From Gnetum montanum (lineage: Eukaryota > Streptophyta > Gnetopsida > Gnetales > Gnetaceae): a stretch of DNA of 64,000 nucleotides. Of this stretch, positions 1 through 11,512 are shown in pieces. Position 1 is the first letter of the stretch. Each line of letters begins with the position of its first letter. The notes beneath the pieces were generated by a model, which worked only from the letters and a program-made list of their open reading frames with translations, was not told the DNA's origin and ran no database searches. A program made the position numbers and the translations under genes. The stretch covers positions 261,492 through 325,491 of the forward strand of contig MNCI01010845.1 of the NCBI GenBank assembly GCA_015680685.1. The letters are read 5' to 3'.

Positions 1-600
1 AGGGATGTTTCCTTATCTTGTCACACTTGTAGGAATTTGGGGTGTATGCTCTAAATCTTAGATTGGTAGAAAAGCAAGCACCCAAAATATTACCTTATTC
101 TAAAGGTAATCCAAGGTAGTTCCACCAACAACCATAAGCTTATTACCCAAGTGAAGCTCCACCACAACCATATGAGTAGTATCATTAGTGGTAGCATCCA
201 CAGACATGGGGGATGTGACCATCAAGGTAGTAATATCCTTATAGATAACTTGATTCATATGGGTACTATGTTCAGTAACCCATGTCTCTGTGTGACTCCT
301 TTAGTCATGCCTCATTCGAACATCACTACTACCCTCCTAAGTATTACAAAGTTCATTCTCCATCTCCAAGAGGGAAGCCCTCATATCCTTATAACCCTCC
401 TCATTCTTCTATTCATATCCTTCCATCCTCAACCCAATTACCAATTACTCTGTCAATGCAACATGAAATTTGAGCCCAATCATAGCAATGTAATGCTACC
501 AGGACCATTAACTTACAACTAACTCCTTAGCTAAGTGGTTTAGAACTTAGACCTAAAAAAGGCCATTTTTCTAAACCAATAGCCCTACAAAGCCCTCACA
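1..600 (+). pseudogene. gag C-terminal region of element A (broken)
   Basis: A Pro/His/Ser-rich stretch at about 282-470 (motifs such as HYYPPKYYKVHSPSP) matches the corresponding Pro-rich tail of element F at 63333-63560, where the same order of HTTPQHHYQ and STPSPLGDAPHPYHPP motifs occurs. The start of the window (GMFPYLVTL-like, then VYALNLRL-like) matches F at about 63070-63140. The frame shifts at least twice and stops interrupt it. It would have been the linker between the Gag core and the protease. No zinc knuckle is visible. Confidence 0.6.
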
Positions 601-602
601 AA

Positions 603-1140
603 TTGATGCAGCTAATAATCCTACATGTTCCTAATCCTCTACATTACTTCCCTTTAAACCAAATACTTCCCAAAGTGCATATCATCATGCTAACCCATGC
701 TATAATTGATTGGATCAAAGTTGGCCACCTTCCTAAGAAACTATCTGATTTTGGAAGTCCCCTCATTTACCTTCAGATATCTAAAAATGAGCCTTGTAAA
801 GCTCTTATATATTTAGGTTCTAGTATCAATGTAATTTCTCATGAAATGTATAAATCTTGGAACTTGCCTCCAATCAAGAAGAGTAACATTCATCTTGAGT
901 TGGCAGATTAGTCCATCATTGTTCCCTTGGGATTAGTGGAGGACACTATGACCACTATTTTGGGTGGTCATATCCTACCAATTACTGGATAATTTGTGTT
1001 GAAAATTGCAATGGGGACTTACGAATCATCATGGAAAGGGATTGGCTAAGAACTATTAATGCATGCTTGGGAATCAGAGATCTCTACATGGAAATTTCCA
1101 AGGAAAATGCTTTTGGAAAGATCAAGAAGAAGGGAGTTCC
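603..1140 (+). pseudogene. Retropepsin-like aspartic protease of element A (inactive)
   Basis: The frame from about 708 reads WIKVGHLPKKLSDFGSPLIY, then KALIYLGSSINVIS, then LELAD, VPLGLVEDTM and, near 1036-1064, ERDWLRTINA, which corresponds to the conserved ILGxDWL block at the end of gypsy proteases. Element F carries the same protein from about 63740. The catalytic triad, expected as D-[LST]-G, reads Y-L-G here (TAT at the Asp position), so the catalytic aspartate is lost. In-frame stops follow position 911. The enzyme would have cleaved the Gag-Pol polyprotein inside virus-like particles. Confidence 0.8.
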
Positions 1141-1569
1141 ATGCATCACATATAGTGATATAGTATGCAACTATGTGCAAAAATTATGATAAATCAAAGC
1201 ATGTAGATAGTATGAAAATTAGTCTAAAATTCAAAGGTGACTGTATGTAGTAGCCATAAAGTAGGGGGACATCTAATGGTTGATAGCTGATCCTAAAAGT
1301 AGCACACTTTGCATGGAAGCCCACTGAGAGCTTAACTAGTATCCATGTTGTAGGCATGGATGAACTAGAGTAAGTTCATAACCAACTCTCTGATAATGAA
1401 CCTAATGACACTTATTGGAGAGATTTGGAAATCCCTAAAAATTTTAAATAGGAGTTCTTAGAGTTGAAACCTATACTTGCTAACATGGAGTATGCATTTC
1501 TAAAAAATGGCAAGCTGATGATAATCAATGCATTTCTAAAGAAAAGTTGTTGAAAATGGTTAATAAATG

Positions 1570-2880
1570 ACCAACAATCTTTACTTGGTCATACCCCAAA
1601 ATCAGTAGGGTTGATCCTAGGATATGCCAACATCACATCTATACTGACCTTTCCATCAAGCCAAAAAGGTAGCCATAGCAGTGGCTGAACCCCAAATTGA
1701 AGTAGATTGTCAAGGAAGAAATTAAACAACTCATCAAGGTGGGGTTAATCTATCCAATTTCAAATAGTGAGTGGGTTAGCCCACTTGTAATTGTGCCAAA
1801 GAAAGGTGGTAAGTGGAGGGTGTGTATTGATTTTAAGTTGTTGAACATGGCAATCTACAAAGATAATTTTTTGTTGCCATTTGTGGACCAAGTGTTGGAC
1901 ACTATTTCTGGGCATTGTTTCTATAGCTTTTTGGATGGTTATAGTGGCTATAACCAAATTTAGATCACACCAAAGAATCAGGACAAAAATACATTCACAA
2001 GTTCCTAGGAAACTTTTTCATATTAAAAGATGCTATTTGGTCTATGCAATGCCCCTACAACCTTCCAACGCCTTATCCTTAGCATTTTTTAGTAGCAAAT
2101 TGGTAATGGGGTGGAAGTATTCTTAGATGACTTCTCCACATATGTTGCTACATTTGAGTAGGCCCTAGACCACCTTGAACAAGTGCTTAAAAGATGCGTG
2201 AAGACCAATCTTTAGCTCAATTGGTAAAAGAGAAATTTGATGACCTAAGAGAGAATTGTGCTTGGGCAAAGAATCTCATAAGTAGGGATTGAGGTGAACC
2301 CTAAAACGATTAGGGTCATCTAAGAAATAACCCACCAATCAGGGATTGTTAAATATGTTTGGTCATTCCTTGGAAACATTGGCTACTACTAACAATTCAT
2401 AGAGAATTTTTCTAAGATCACTAAACCATTGGTCAAGCTTATAAAGAAAGATACTCCATTCATATAGATTGAGGAATGTAGGCAGGTATTCTAGAACCTC
2501 AAATAATTCTAGGAACTCAAATAAAATCTTTTAGAAACTCTAATTCTATGAGCACTTGATTGGTCTCATCCATTTCACATCATGATGGATGCATCGAACT
2601 ATGCCTTAGGAGTAGTGCTTATGTAGCTGGACGATTAGAAATGTTCTTATTACATCCACTACATAAGTTAAAGGATTGTGAGTACATAGCTTAACTACAC
2701 TGCAATAGAGAAGGAGCTAATGGTAGTGGTGTATGCCTTGGAGAAATTTAGGTAATATGTGCTTGGATACAAGTTGTTTGTGCACATGGACCATAGTGTC
2801 ATTTACTTCCTCATGAACAAGTCAACGATAAGCCCCCATGTCATACAGTAACTTGTGATCTTATAGGAATTCAATCTTAT
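1570..2880 (+). pseudogene. Reverse transcriptase and RNase H of element A (broken)
   Basis: The RT begins with GLIYPISNSEWVSPLVIVPK, followed by WRVCIDFKLLN, the LPFVDQVLD block and FLDGYSGYNQI, all standard Ty3/gypsy RT blocks. The active-site box FLDD is intact at about 2120-2131. The thumb and connection follow (KDTPFI at about 2450). RNase H starts at MMDASNYALGVVL (about 2581-2620) with its first catalytic Asp present, and continues through TAIEKELMVVVYALEKFR. Roughly twenty in-frame stops occur from 1963 onward, in about equal TAG and TAA numbers, with at least one frame change. It would copy genomic RNA into cDNA; this copy cannot. Confidence 0.9.
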
Positions 2881-3069
2881 AATAGTAGATCGAAATGAAA
2901 GTAAGAATGTGGTCACTGATCACTTGTCTTGGTTACAATGGGACAACAAAGAAGACGAGAGCCCACTCTTTGATCAATTTCCTAATGAACTCCTCTTTGC
3001 ATTCTCACTTATCTTCTTACTCAAGAGATGCCACAAGAGTTAGACCACTAGAAGAAACAATAGTTTCTT

Positions 3070-4250
3070 CATTAGGCCAAACACTTCATGGAGATCAATG
3101 AACACCTTTATAAGATGTCTATTATCCAAGATGCTCATCAGGGTTCTTATGGGGGCCACTATGTAGCGAGATGCATGGCCATTAAGATCCTAATGGTAGG
3201 GTATTATTGGCCAACACTTTTTAGGGATGCTTACCACTTCATCTACTCTTGTGAACATTGTCAACAAGATGATGGGATGACCACTCAAATGGAGGATCCT
3301 CAATAGTGGATCTAACCACTAGAACCCTTCAACATCTAGGGCATAGACTTCATAGGTTCCATCACATCCATGTCAAATGGAAAGGCATACATAATAGTCA
3401 TTGTTGACTATTATATAAAATGGGTAGAAGTAGTAGCCATCATTGACTATACATCTTCGACTACTATGTGGTTTGTACAACAAAATGTTGTAAATAGTTT
3501 TGGAGTGCCATGTGCACTAATTTCTAACAATGGTAATCATTTTATAGGTGCTACCTTTCACAAACTTATGCAATTCTTGGGTGTTGAACATAAATTAACA
3601 ACACCCTACCACCCATAAGCCAATGGTCAAGTATAGGTTACAAATAAGTAGATCAGTAAGATCTTAACCAGAACAATAACCTAATTTAGGAGAGACTAGA
3701 GGAAAAAAATCAATGGTGCTCTTTGGGCCTTTTCTCAACATGGAAACTCCCTATAGGCTACTCTCCCTATGAGCTCATGTAAAGAAAACTTCCAACTCTT
3801 TTAATTCAATTTGAGTTCCATATACTTTCAACAACCTTTGACCTTGACCTTGATCTTATCCTAGCATAGAAAGAAAGATTTATCAACTTTAATGTGCTAC
3901 ATGAGAATATATTGATGGCCCTGTCCTTGAATGAAGTGTAATAAGCATTCAACAAAAAAATGTCATGAACTGAGAATAATGAAAGTAAAATTTCAACCTA
4001 GAGACAAGGTTCTCTGCCAGAATCCCACACATGTACCACAATGAACAAAGTTCCAAACATTGTGGAAAGGGCCTTATATCATTTATGAAACCTTTCCTTT
4101 TTGGATCATGTTGATCTACAAACCTGAGACCCTAACCAAAAAAGCTTGTCAACATACAACAAGTAAAACCTTTCCATGATGCAAAGAAAGCCAATGCAAG
4201 CAACACCTCCTTAGATGGACAAAATCGCTCGATTTTTTGAATCTCCTCCT
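3070..4250 (+). pseudogene. Integrase of element A (broken, catalytic Asp lost)
   Basis: The HHCC zinc-binding domain is visible as HQGSYGGHYVARCMAIKILM, then YYWPTLFRDA and CEHCQQ (3130-3270). The catalytic core follows at about 3370-3640: VDYYIKWVEVV holds the first Asp, but the second, expected in SDNG, reads SNNG (Asp to Asn). The PYHP block appears before a TAA that replaces the usual PYHPQANG Gln codon. The C-terminal part, degraded, continues to about 4250. Integrase would insert the cDNA into the host chromosome. Confidence 0.88.
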
Positions 4251-5830
4251 TCCAACTTAGTTTTGGGGGAAATGGTCATCTATGCTAATCATTAAAATGG
4301 ATCCTTAGTTTTTGTACATTTATGTTTTACACTTTGTTGTTTTTACACTTTCTTTGTTTCTATATCTTTTTGTTTTACACTTTATTATTTTTCCCAATTT
4401 TTGTTTTACAACATCATTAGTATGTTTTAACTTTCTTAAAATATTTTACAATTTCTTTTATATTTTACTTTATTTTAATGTACAATTTTCTTCTTGTTTT
4501 CTAATAAAGTGGTTTGTTGCCAATAGGACATAGTGATGGTGTAGATGTTTGTTAATGGTAATTTGTACTTAATGTTTTTGAATTCTAATGTCTAGTTTCT
4601 ATTTTTGAATTTTGATGACTAATGACTAAGACATGGTTTCTTTTCCATGGAACAGGAAATGAGTCCACATCATCCACTGATCCAAAAAATCTATGGTCTT
4701 CCTTGTTTTGGGAATATGAGGTCTCTTTTTCATTAATAAAAATTTAACGAACCTATGACCTTGGTAGTTTTCTAACTTGGAAAAGATTGAAATAGTTTGA
4801 ATAGGGTGTGACTTTAAGGGGATTCAGTGCTCTATGTACCTTTCTACCTACCTGAGTATATGAATGTTTTCATGGATTTATTACCATTTCATGTCAACCA
4901 ATAATAGGAAGTTAACAAGTCTTTGAATGATGTGGTTTCCATCTAAAAATCCATAAAACATATAATTTCAAAAAAGGTATGATGGGAATTCAAAACACAC
5001 CCCTTAGAGAAAATAATGAGCTAGGAGCATTGGTTATGGGACTAGAAAGACATGTTACCCATGTGTAAAGGTCCCCTCTAACTAAGGCCCTTTCTCACTT
5101 CCTACTTCTTTCTTCTCAAATAAGGAATGGTGATTGATCTATGGGATCATTCTTGTGTCTCATGTCTAGTCTTAGAGTGGCGATCTGAAGTCACTGAAAG
5201 TGGTTGATTTTGATCTGGACTAAGGATGAACTTTATTGGGTCATTTAACCATGAAATCCACAAGGGACTTAATGTGACCTTGATTAGGAACTCTATTTCA
5301 CCTTTTCTCTCATCCATTAATGCTTTTCATTTTCATGTCATTTTTAGTTGTCCATGTTTTTTTTCAATGTCTTAGTTTGAAGTGTTAAAATTCTTAATTA
5401 GCTTTTTCTAAATTCGGTTGTTAACTTTTCATAACAATTCATCACATGTGGGGCCCACAGACCCCATGGTTTGAGAATATGCAAGGGAAAAATGGGCATG
5501 AGCTTACTATGGGGAGGACCCACTCCCATATCTCTTTTTTAGGTTAGTTAACTTCCTTATCCTTAGGCATTTTTGCAGTCAAATCTTTTGTGTGCCTCAT
5601 CGATTGCATTGAACTATGTGATCCTTAACACATTTCTTCAATAAGATTTTATTCTCCCATAAATCTTCAATTTTTTTGCATTAATAAATCCTCTTCTATT
5701 GTTTCATCATGTTCATGGATTTTTTGGCTCTCTAATGACCCTAATTTCATTTCAAAACTCCTTTTATTTTTCAAAATATTTAATGTGGAAAATTTTCTAG
5801 AATGCCTCTTTTGTTGGAACCCCGTATACG
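4251..5830 (+). other. Non-coding spacer between pol and downstream ORF of element A
   Basis: The 4310-4500 part is T-rich with repeated TTTTACA(C) words, which accounts for the hydrophobic Phe/Leu reading frame there. A short G run (TTTTGGGGGAAATGG, about 4260) lies just after pol. The rest is AT-rich, and I see no coding motif, RNA gene or repeat array in it. Confidence 0.5.
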
Positions 5831-5935
5831 CATCCCATCCATTGACATGACCTTGTCGACAAGACATCATCAATGCAACCTCATCAATGGGACCCCATCA
5901 ATGCAAGGTAAAAACACCTATAAATATGCATGAAT
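5820..5935 (+). promoter_or_regulatory. Internal TATA box with LTR-like upstream motifs
   Basis: CCTATAAATATGCA (TATAAATA at 5919-5926) closely matches the LTR TATA context CCTATAAATGTGCA at 9529-9541. Just upstream are three ATCAATG words (about 5870-5905) that echo the ATCAATGG/CCATTGA dyad upstream of the LTR TATA box. It lies about 700 bp before the recognisable part of the downstream ORF, so it could be a dedicated promoter for that ORF. That role is an inference. Confidence 0.45.
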
Positions 5936-6599
5936 ACTTAGTAATTTTTCACATTTGCTCATAAAATGAGGGAGGATTTTTTGAAATTTCTAGAGCTTAG
6001 TACCTTCCAAGAGACATATCTTCCTACATGTTTATCTGATTCACTCTATTCTTTAACCCTGTAGGTATTAGAGGTAAGCTCTTTATCATGGGGGCCATAA
6101 AACTTAAGTTTTTGATGAAAAGTTTTAACTCCCACAAAGATTTAACAAAGAAATCAACATTAAAACATCAAATTATAAGAGTTAAACCCTTTCAACAAGC
6201 TCCGGTAACATTGTAAGTTAAAAATCATTCAAATAATAATTAAATAATCAATGTACCATGGCCAAAAATTATCCTAAATGTACCTACCAAATGAGATAAG
6301 GTACTTAAAGGTTATAAGTTACACATTATATGCTAATCCTTGGGTATGTTTTAACCACAAATGACACCTTAAAAAAAGCATGTGCATGAAAGAAGACCAT
6401 CCCTCCCAAGGGACAAACAACCACAAATAGAAAGGGGTCAAGAATAGCCCCATGAACAAGTAGAAGCCCATGCCATGGGATCTTTTCAGGAGGAGTCCAA
6501 AGTGGAATTTGTCTAGAAGATTCCTAAAGAAGTGGTCGCAATAGAATAGTCTCATTGAGATAAAGCACCTGAACTAAGAAAAAACCTTAAGGTCATCTT

Positions 6600-9175
6600 G
6601 ACAAAGGCTTGCCTCAAGTAGATCACAAATAAGAAGGTCTAGAAATTAGTGCTCTAAAAGAGTTAAAATTTGGACCTTTCTTGGAGTTCACACTACTAGA
6701 AGTCAAAACTAAATTGTATGACTCTTCCATGTGGCCCAAAATCACTTCCAGTGAGTAGTGGTACATGGAAGAAACATACTTGCTCTGGAACAATTAGCAG
6801 GTTAGTATAATGGACAAGATTAAGGACATTTCAGTGTCCTACTTGGTGAAAGCCATTATAGAGGGTCTTGGGTTACTAGAAATTAGGGCCAAACTTGTTG
6901 AAATCAGCATGTAGGTACATCCTAACATCAAGAAAGATTGAACATAGTGATGTTATGGAGTCAATCGTAAGGGGTTTGGTGTACTCACCACAATGGAGTG
7001 TGCATACTTTAAGATTACAGCCTTCCACCTCAATCCAACAGTGAGGCAAAGCATGATCACAACCTTCTTTGCCCATGTGTATGCTACTCTAAATAATAGA
7101 TTCCCAGTCAACCTTCCACAGCTAATCTATATTGAGATAGATAAGTGGTTTAAAGAAAATGAATATGGAAGGAAGGTAGTTCCCTTTCCATTTGTCATCC
7201 AAAAATTGTACAAGAGGTGAGGAATAGCATGCTACACAAATTATGTCTTATAGCATGCTTCATCCACTTCCTAGGTAGAGATAATAAAGGACAAAGTGCC
7301 TACCAAAGTCATCCAAGAAGAGGACCAACAACCACCACCTCCACCACCTACTCATGAAAAAATGTTGGGGCCCTGCACTGCTCTTGAGTGCATGCATGAG
7401 ATATGAGAGTAGATCTTGTGGGAGTAGGAGTAGTGAGAAAGAATGAGTGGTGGTGATCCATCTGTGTATCTTCCAATAATGAGCCACCTCAATGAAGTGG
7501 CTTGATTCATAAGCCAGATGAAAGGATGTGGGCCAATTTTCTTAGCCCAATGAACAAGCTACCCATGAGGTCAAATATTGATGCCTAAGTGGTAATTTTC
7601 TCTCTCTTACAATAGCAAAAATTCCTAGAAATTTGTAGAAACACTGCTACTTTTTCGATGCATCTAAAGAAGGATGAGGGAACATCTTGGTGATGTAGCA
7701 TCATGGGTAGGAGAGAGCAGAAGAGGTTTTTGCTAATGGAATTACTGAAGCATTGAATTTACCTATGGCATCTATACTAGACATTTCTACACTTAGAGAT
7801 GTGTAGACCTCTGCAAGACCTATTAGTAGAGAATTAAGTGTAGCCTAGCACAAGGAATTATTGGATTGACTAGCTAAAACTAGGTAACCAATTCTAGATG
7901 TCTTTGATCTTTCAGATACCATCACTGCAATCTAATCATAGTTGCTAGAAGCAAGGGGAAATGCATCATATTTGAGGGGAAACTTGAAATAGCTAGAGAT
8001 GAAAACCAACATTGGGCTATTGAGGTTGTTGAATTAAGAGCCTATCTCATTGATCCTGTGTTTCTCAATTCTACATTGACATGAGATAAAGCTTTCAAAT
8101 AGCTTGAAGACAAGCTTAAAAAGGTTGAGAATGAGAGGGAGACATCTATCTTTGACTAGTCCATGGTTAATATGAAAATATACATCATTCAGAAGGACTT
8201 AGTCTAGATGCACCATGAGAATGTAATTTTGACCATAAAAAGTCATCAACTATAGAATGATGATGTGCAGAAGTAGAAAATGCAAGATTTTATCCATCAA
8301 TAGCAAGAGTAGCTAGCTAGAGTAAATAATGAATTAAGAAGATTGGTAGCTAAAAATAGAAATCTCACCATGGAGGAAGTCTGAAAGCTTTACCAAAAAT
8401 CTACCTAGAAGAATGAGGCTATCAAATTTAAGAGAGTTAAGAGCCATTACAGAGATAAAGTTGGCCTATAGAAAGAAATTAATGAAAAGCACATTTAGAT
8501 GACAAAGGCGAAAGTCAATGAGACTCTCCAATAGCTCAAAGTAGGAGGTGAGATCTGGTATTCTATCTTTGATGGGCTTAATGACTACAACAAAGTGGAG
8601 ATATGTATGAAAGAGCTACAGATCAAGGAGATGATGGGTATATGAAGCTTGCTGATCTCTGTTATGAAAATCTAGTGATGCTAACTATCGATAGGCCATG
8701 GTTAGAATTGGGAAAATAAGTAGCCATCTTGTACTTGCTATATGAGGTAGAGTTTAAGCATAAAAAAGACATCAAGTAGAAACTTGAGATTGCCAATTTC
8801 AAACTTGAGGTTCTCAAGGTGAAGTTCACCAATCAATGATCAATTGCTAAGAACCTAGCTAAGTGAATGAATGACTACTAAGAGCTATGCAATACACTCA
8901 TAACATTTGATATCAAACATAAGTAGTTTGTTGCCTCGTTCGTGAATGTTAAGGAGCTATTCCCAAAAAAGCCTTATCTGTGGGATATTCCCATTCCAAC
9001 CCATAATGGTGATGCAACATAGACTATGAATGGTCCCTCAAAGTAAGGAGAAGAAGATGAAGGCACTGTTGGACATATTTTATCTTCTACTGAAAGTTGT
9101 AGCTATCTTAGAACAACCACAATCGCCTCAACCACCATGTGCACCTAAAGTAGGAGAAGGTCCTTTTAAACCTTA
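6600..9175 (+). pseudogene. Downstream ORF of element A with coiled coil (env-like position)
   Basis: The clearest part (about 6660-7220) reads FGPFLEFTLLEVKTKLYDSS, later SYLVKAIIEGLGLLEIRAKL, then LNPTVRQSMITTFFAHVYAT and KVVPFPFVIQKLYKR. A Pro-rich linker (QQPPPPPPTHEKM, about 7328-7365) follows, then a long heptad-like Glu/Lys/Leu stretch from about 8000 to 8870 that looks like a coiled coil, and an end near 9175. A one-base frame change lies near 8637. It occupies the position of the env-like ORF of Athila elements, but I see no clear signal peptide or membrane segment and do not recognise the family with certainty. Stops are frequent; between 8106 and 8645 there are ten TAG, two TGA and no TAA. 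Confidence 0.6.
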
Positions 9176-9402
9176 AGAGCCTCCATCACTTGCGACCATT
9201 TGATCTTCTTCATTATCTTTGCACCATCTTTGCACCATCCTAGTGTTCAATTTTTTTATCCTAAACACTAAAAGTTTTGTAATCATTGTAAAACCATACA
9301 CTCAAGCACTTAGTTTTTGTTGTGTTGTTTGTGTGTTTGTTTTGTTAGTCAATAATCCCATACCTTCCCAAATTTTCAAAAGAAATTGATGGCAAATTTT
9401 CA

Positions 9403-9421
9403 TTTGGTTGTGGGGGGATAA
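9403..9421 (+). other. Polypurine tract of element A
   Basis: GGTTGTGGGGGGATAA lies directly before the proposed LTR start TGAGTCAC. A G-rich run immediately 5' of the 3' LTR is the normal primer site for plus-strand DNA synthesis. Confidence 0.6.
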
Positions 9422-10211
9422 TGAGTCACATGGTTTGGTTGTATCAATGGGATGCCATTGACGTGATCTCATCAACACAAAATTTGATTTGTTGATGTGT
9501 ATCCATTGATAGGGTACCTTATTTTTCCCTATAAATGTGCACCTTTTGCCACATTTATGACATCAAGTGCTTGCAGTAAGAGTCAAAGAGTGTACGGATC
9601 TTTATTTGAGCACTATTGTACCCAAACAATTTAGTGTGTGTGGCAATAAAGATAATTTTTTTAATCAAACCTTGTAGCACTTGGACTAGATTAATTATTT
9701 CTTTAATTATTTAATATTTAAAATAGTTTCTTTTAATGTTTTAAGTAATTAAAGTAATTAATTAAGATAAATTAAATAGTAAACATAAGTACGACCACTT
9801 TGAGTATACGTGTAATGCTTGGTAATCCTAGTAACACTTAATGTTTGATAACCCAGTAGAATTATACGTGTTCAAGATGTGTACAACAAGTGGGAATGGA
9901 TGCTTATGTTATGATTAGTTAAGTGTTATTTAGTTGTTAGATTAATTTAGAAATGAATTACCTTATTATTTTTGCTTTATTCTTAGGTAACTTAAAACAT
10001 AAAAAGATACAAATGATAAAAATAATATGCCTCAGTTATACTTAACGATATCCTTGTACTCACAAGTGTAACTAGGAAGACAACAATTGAAACCGTTGAT
10101 TCACCTCCTAGGTCAATGTACGTAGAAACCTATAAGTCCTTAGAATTCAACCGGATCATGAATAAACACTTGTGATTCATATGGTTGGGCATAGGATCTA
10201 CTAGTTGCTCA
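9422..10211 (+). repeat. 3' LTR of element A
   Basis: It is recognised by similarity to the LTR at 60239-61060. Shared blocks in the same order include the TATA box (9530-9537), ACGGATCTTTATT, GGCAATAAAGA with a poly(A) signal AATAAA at 9645-9650, ACCTTGYAG, TACGACCACTTTGAG, and ATTCATATGGTTG before the end. The end is placed at GCTCA (10211), aligned to the point just before the primer site of the other copy. The start is set by the polypurine tract and is less certain. A perfect inverted repeat, TCAATGG-GATG-CCATTGA, lies upstream of the TATA box at about 9444-9461. Confidence 0.75.
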
Positions 10212-10289
10212 TTAATCTCTATAGTAGATCTCCTTAGCATAAATCCAAATTGATTTTATTATATTTTTTATTTAAGTTTAAGAGGCTAC

Positions 10290-11060
10290 TATATCATTCT
10301 CTCCCAAATCTTGATAGTATGGCTCATTAGCTTGATCCCTCCATAATTTGCATAATGCTACACATCTCCTTTATTTTCATAGGTGGGAACAATAATGTTT
10401 TTTCTTCAATTTTTAGGCATTTCTTCATCTTTCAAAGTTTTGTTAAATAATTGTATCAACTAAGAAATTCTTGTATCTCCTACTACTTTCCAAGCTTCTA
10501 TAGGAATGTTATTTGGTCTAATAACTTTTCTATTCATCTTTGATAAGGTTTTCTTCACCTCAAAGAAGGAAAGTTCATGAACCAAACCAAAATTTGGTTC
10601 TTCTTTTAAAATATCTTCTATTGGAAATTATTTATTTAATAATTCTTGAAAATAATATTTCCACATATTCAAAATTCCATTGTCTTTTACCAAAATTTTT
10701 TCATCTACCTCTATGATGCTTTTAACATTATCAATATCTTTACATTTCTTTACCAATTTGTAAATAGATGTTTTTCCTTCCTTTGTTCTTAATTTCAAAT
10801 AAAAGCTATCCAAAACCTTATGCTTGGCTTTGGTTATTGCTACAGTTGCTTTGGCTTTTCCATTTTGTATATAAGTCTATTATCTTAGTTTTTGCTTTTG
10901 TGCCATTCCTTAAAGTATTTTTTCTTGTTTTGGATAATAGATTGTAGTTGATCACTCTACCACCATATCTCCTTTTGGATGTATTTTTTTACCTATTTTT
11001 TTAACCATAAATGTTCTTTTAAATTTTTGAAATGCAACTTTCTATTTAGCCCCAAATATT
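10290..11060 (-). pseudogene. RTE-type LINE reverse transcriptase fragment
   Basis: On the minus strand the region reads LRTKEGKTSIYKLVKKCKDI, then VKSIIEVDEKILVKDNGILN and MWKYYFQELLNK (10628-10813). Downstream come IRPNNIPIEAWKVVGDTRIS, LIQLFNKTLKDEEMPKN, IIVPTYENKGD and NYGGIKLMSHTIKIWERMI (about 10310-10540). This order is that of plant RTE-clade non-LTR retrotransposons, covering the linker before the RT and its first blocks. The YxDD half of the RT and the endonuclease are missing or unrecognisable, and stops break the frame. It is an old truncated insertion. Confidence 0.85.
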
Positions 11061-11507
11061 TATTAAGTCTCATATTTTAACTATGTATGTTCTTGTAAGT
11101 TATAATTAGATTATTTTTTTTCTTTAGTGTTAAATAGTGATACATTCCATTATTTACTTATATTTATTCACATATCATTCTACCTTAGAAATCTAGCTTG
11201 AGATTTTCAGTTTTGGTTTTCACTTCAACCATTTTCACTATCAACAAATTATTGGTTTCACAATTTATGATAGCAATTTTTTTAAAAAAATGCTAATTAA
11301 ATTGAAGTAACTAAAATATGATAAAAAAATTGATCTCTTTATTACATTTGGAGCATCATCATATTAAAACTCATTGACTCATACTCCTTTCACTTTTTAC
11401 ATCTATGTTTCTTTTCACTTGTCAACAAACTACTAAAATCAAATTAATTTGCCAAAGTTTTTTTAAAATGACAAATGTAAAGTTCTTTAACATGAAAATT
11501 GAGGGAA
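11061..11507. other. AT-rich spacer
   Basis: I see no coding motif, repeat array or RNA gene here. It is the flank into which element B inserted. Confidence 0.5.
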
Positions 11508-11512
11508 TAGTG
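11508..11512. repeat. Target-site duplication of element B, left copy
   Basis: TAGTG directly precedes the LTR start TGTAGCATCT and is repeated exactly at 30196-30200 after the other LTR end. A 5-bp duplication is usual for Ty3/gypsy integrases. Confidence 0.92.

Larger units (their letters stand above)
1..10211 (+). mobile_element. Element A: Athila-like Ty3/gypsy retrotransposon, 3' part
   Basis: The region reads, on the plus strand, as gag tail, protease, reverse transcriptase, RNase H, integrase, a long downstream ORF, a G-rich polypurine tract and a 3' LTR. The 5' LTR and most of gag lie left of the window. The gag tail and protease resemble the partial element at the right end of the window, and the LTRs of the two share their R and U5 parts. 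A second ORF between pol and the 3' LTR, together with the tRNA-Asp-like primer site of the right-hand relative, suits the Athila lineage. All coding parts carry many stops and frameshifts, so this is a dead copy. The Athila assignment is an inference; membership of Ty3/gypsy is secure. Confidence 0.85.

Noticed and set aside
4312-4533. Hydrophobic Phe/Leu-rich frame that could be a membrane protein
   Set aside because: Explained by T-rich TTTTACA repeats; no start context or conserved motif.
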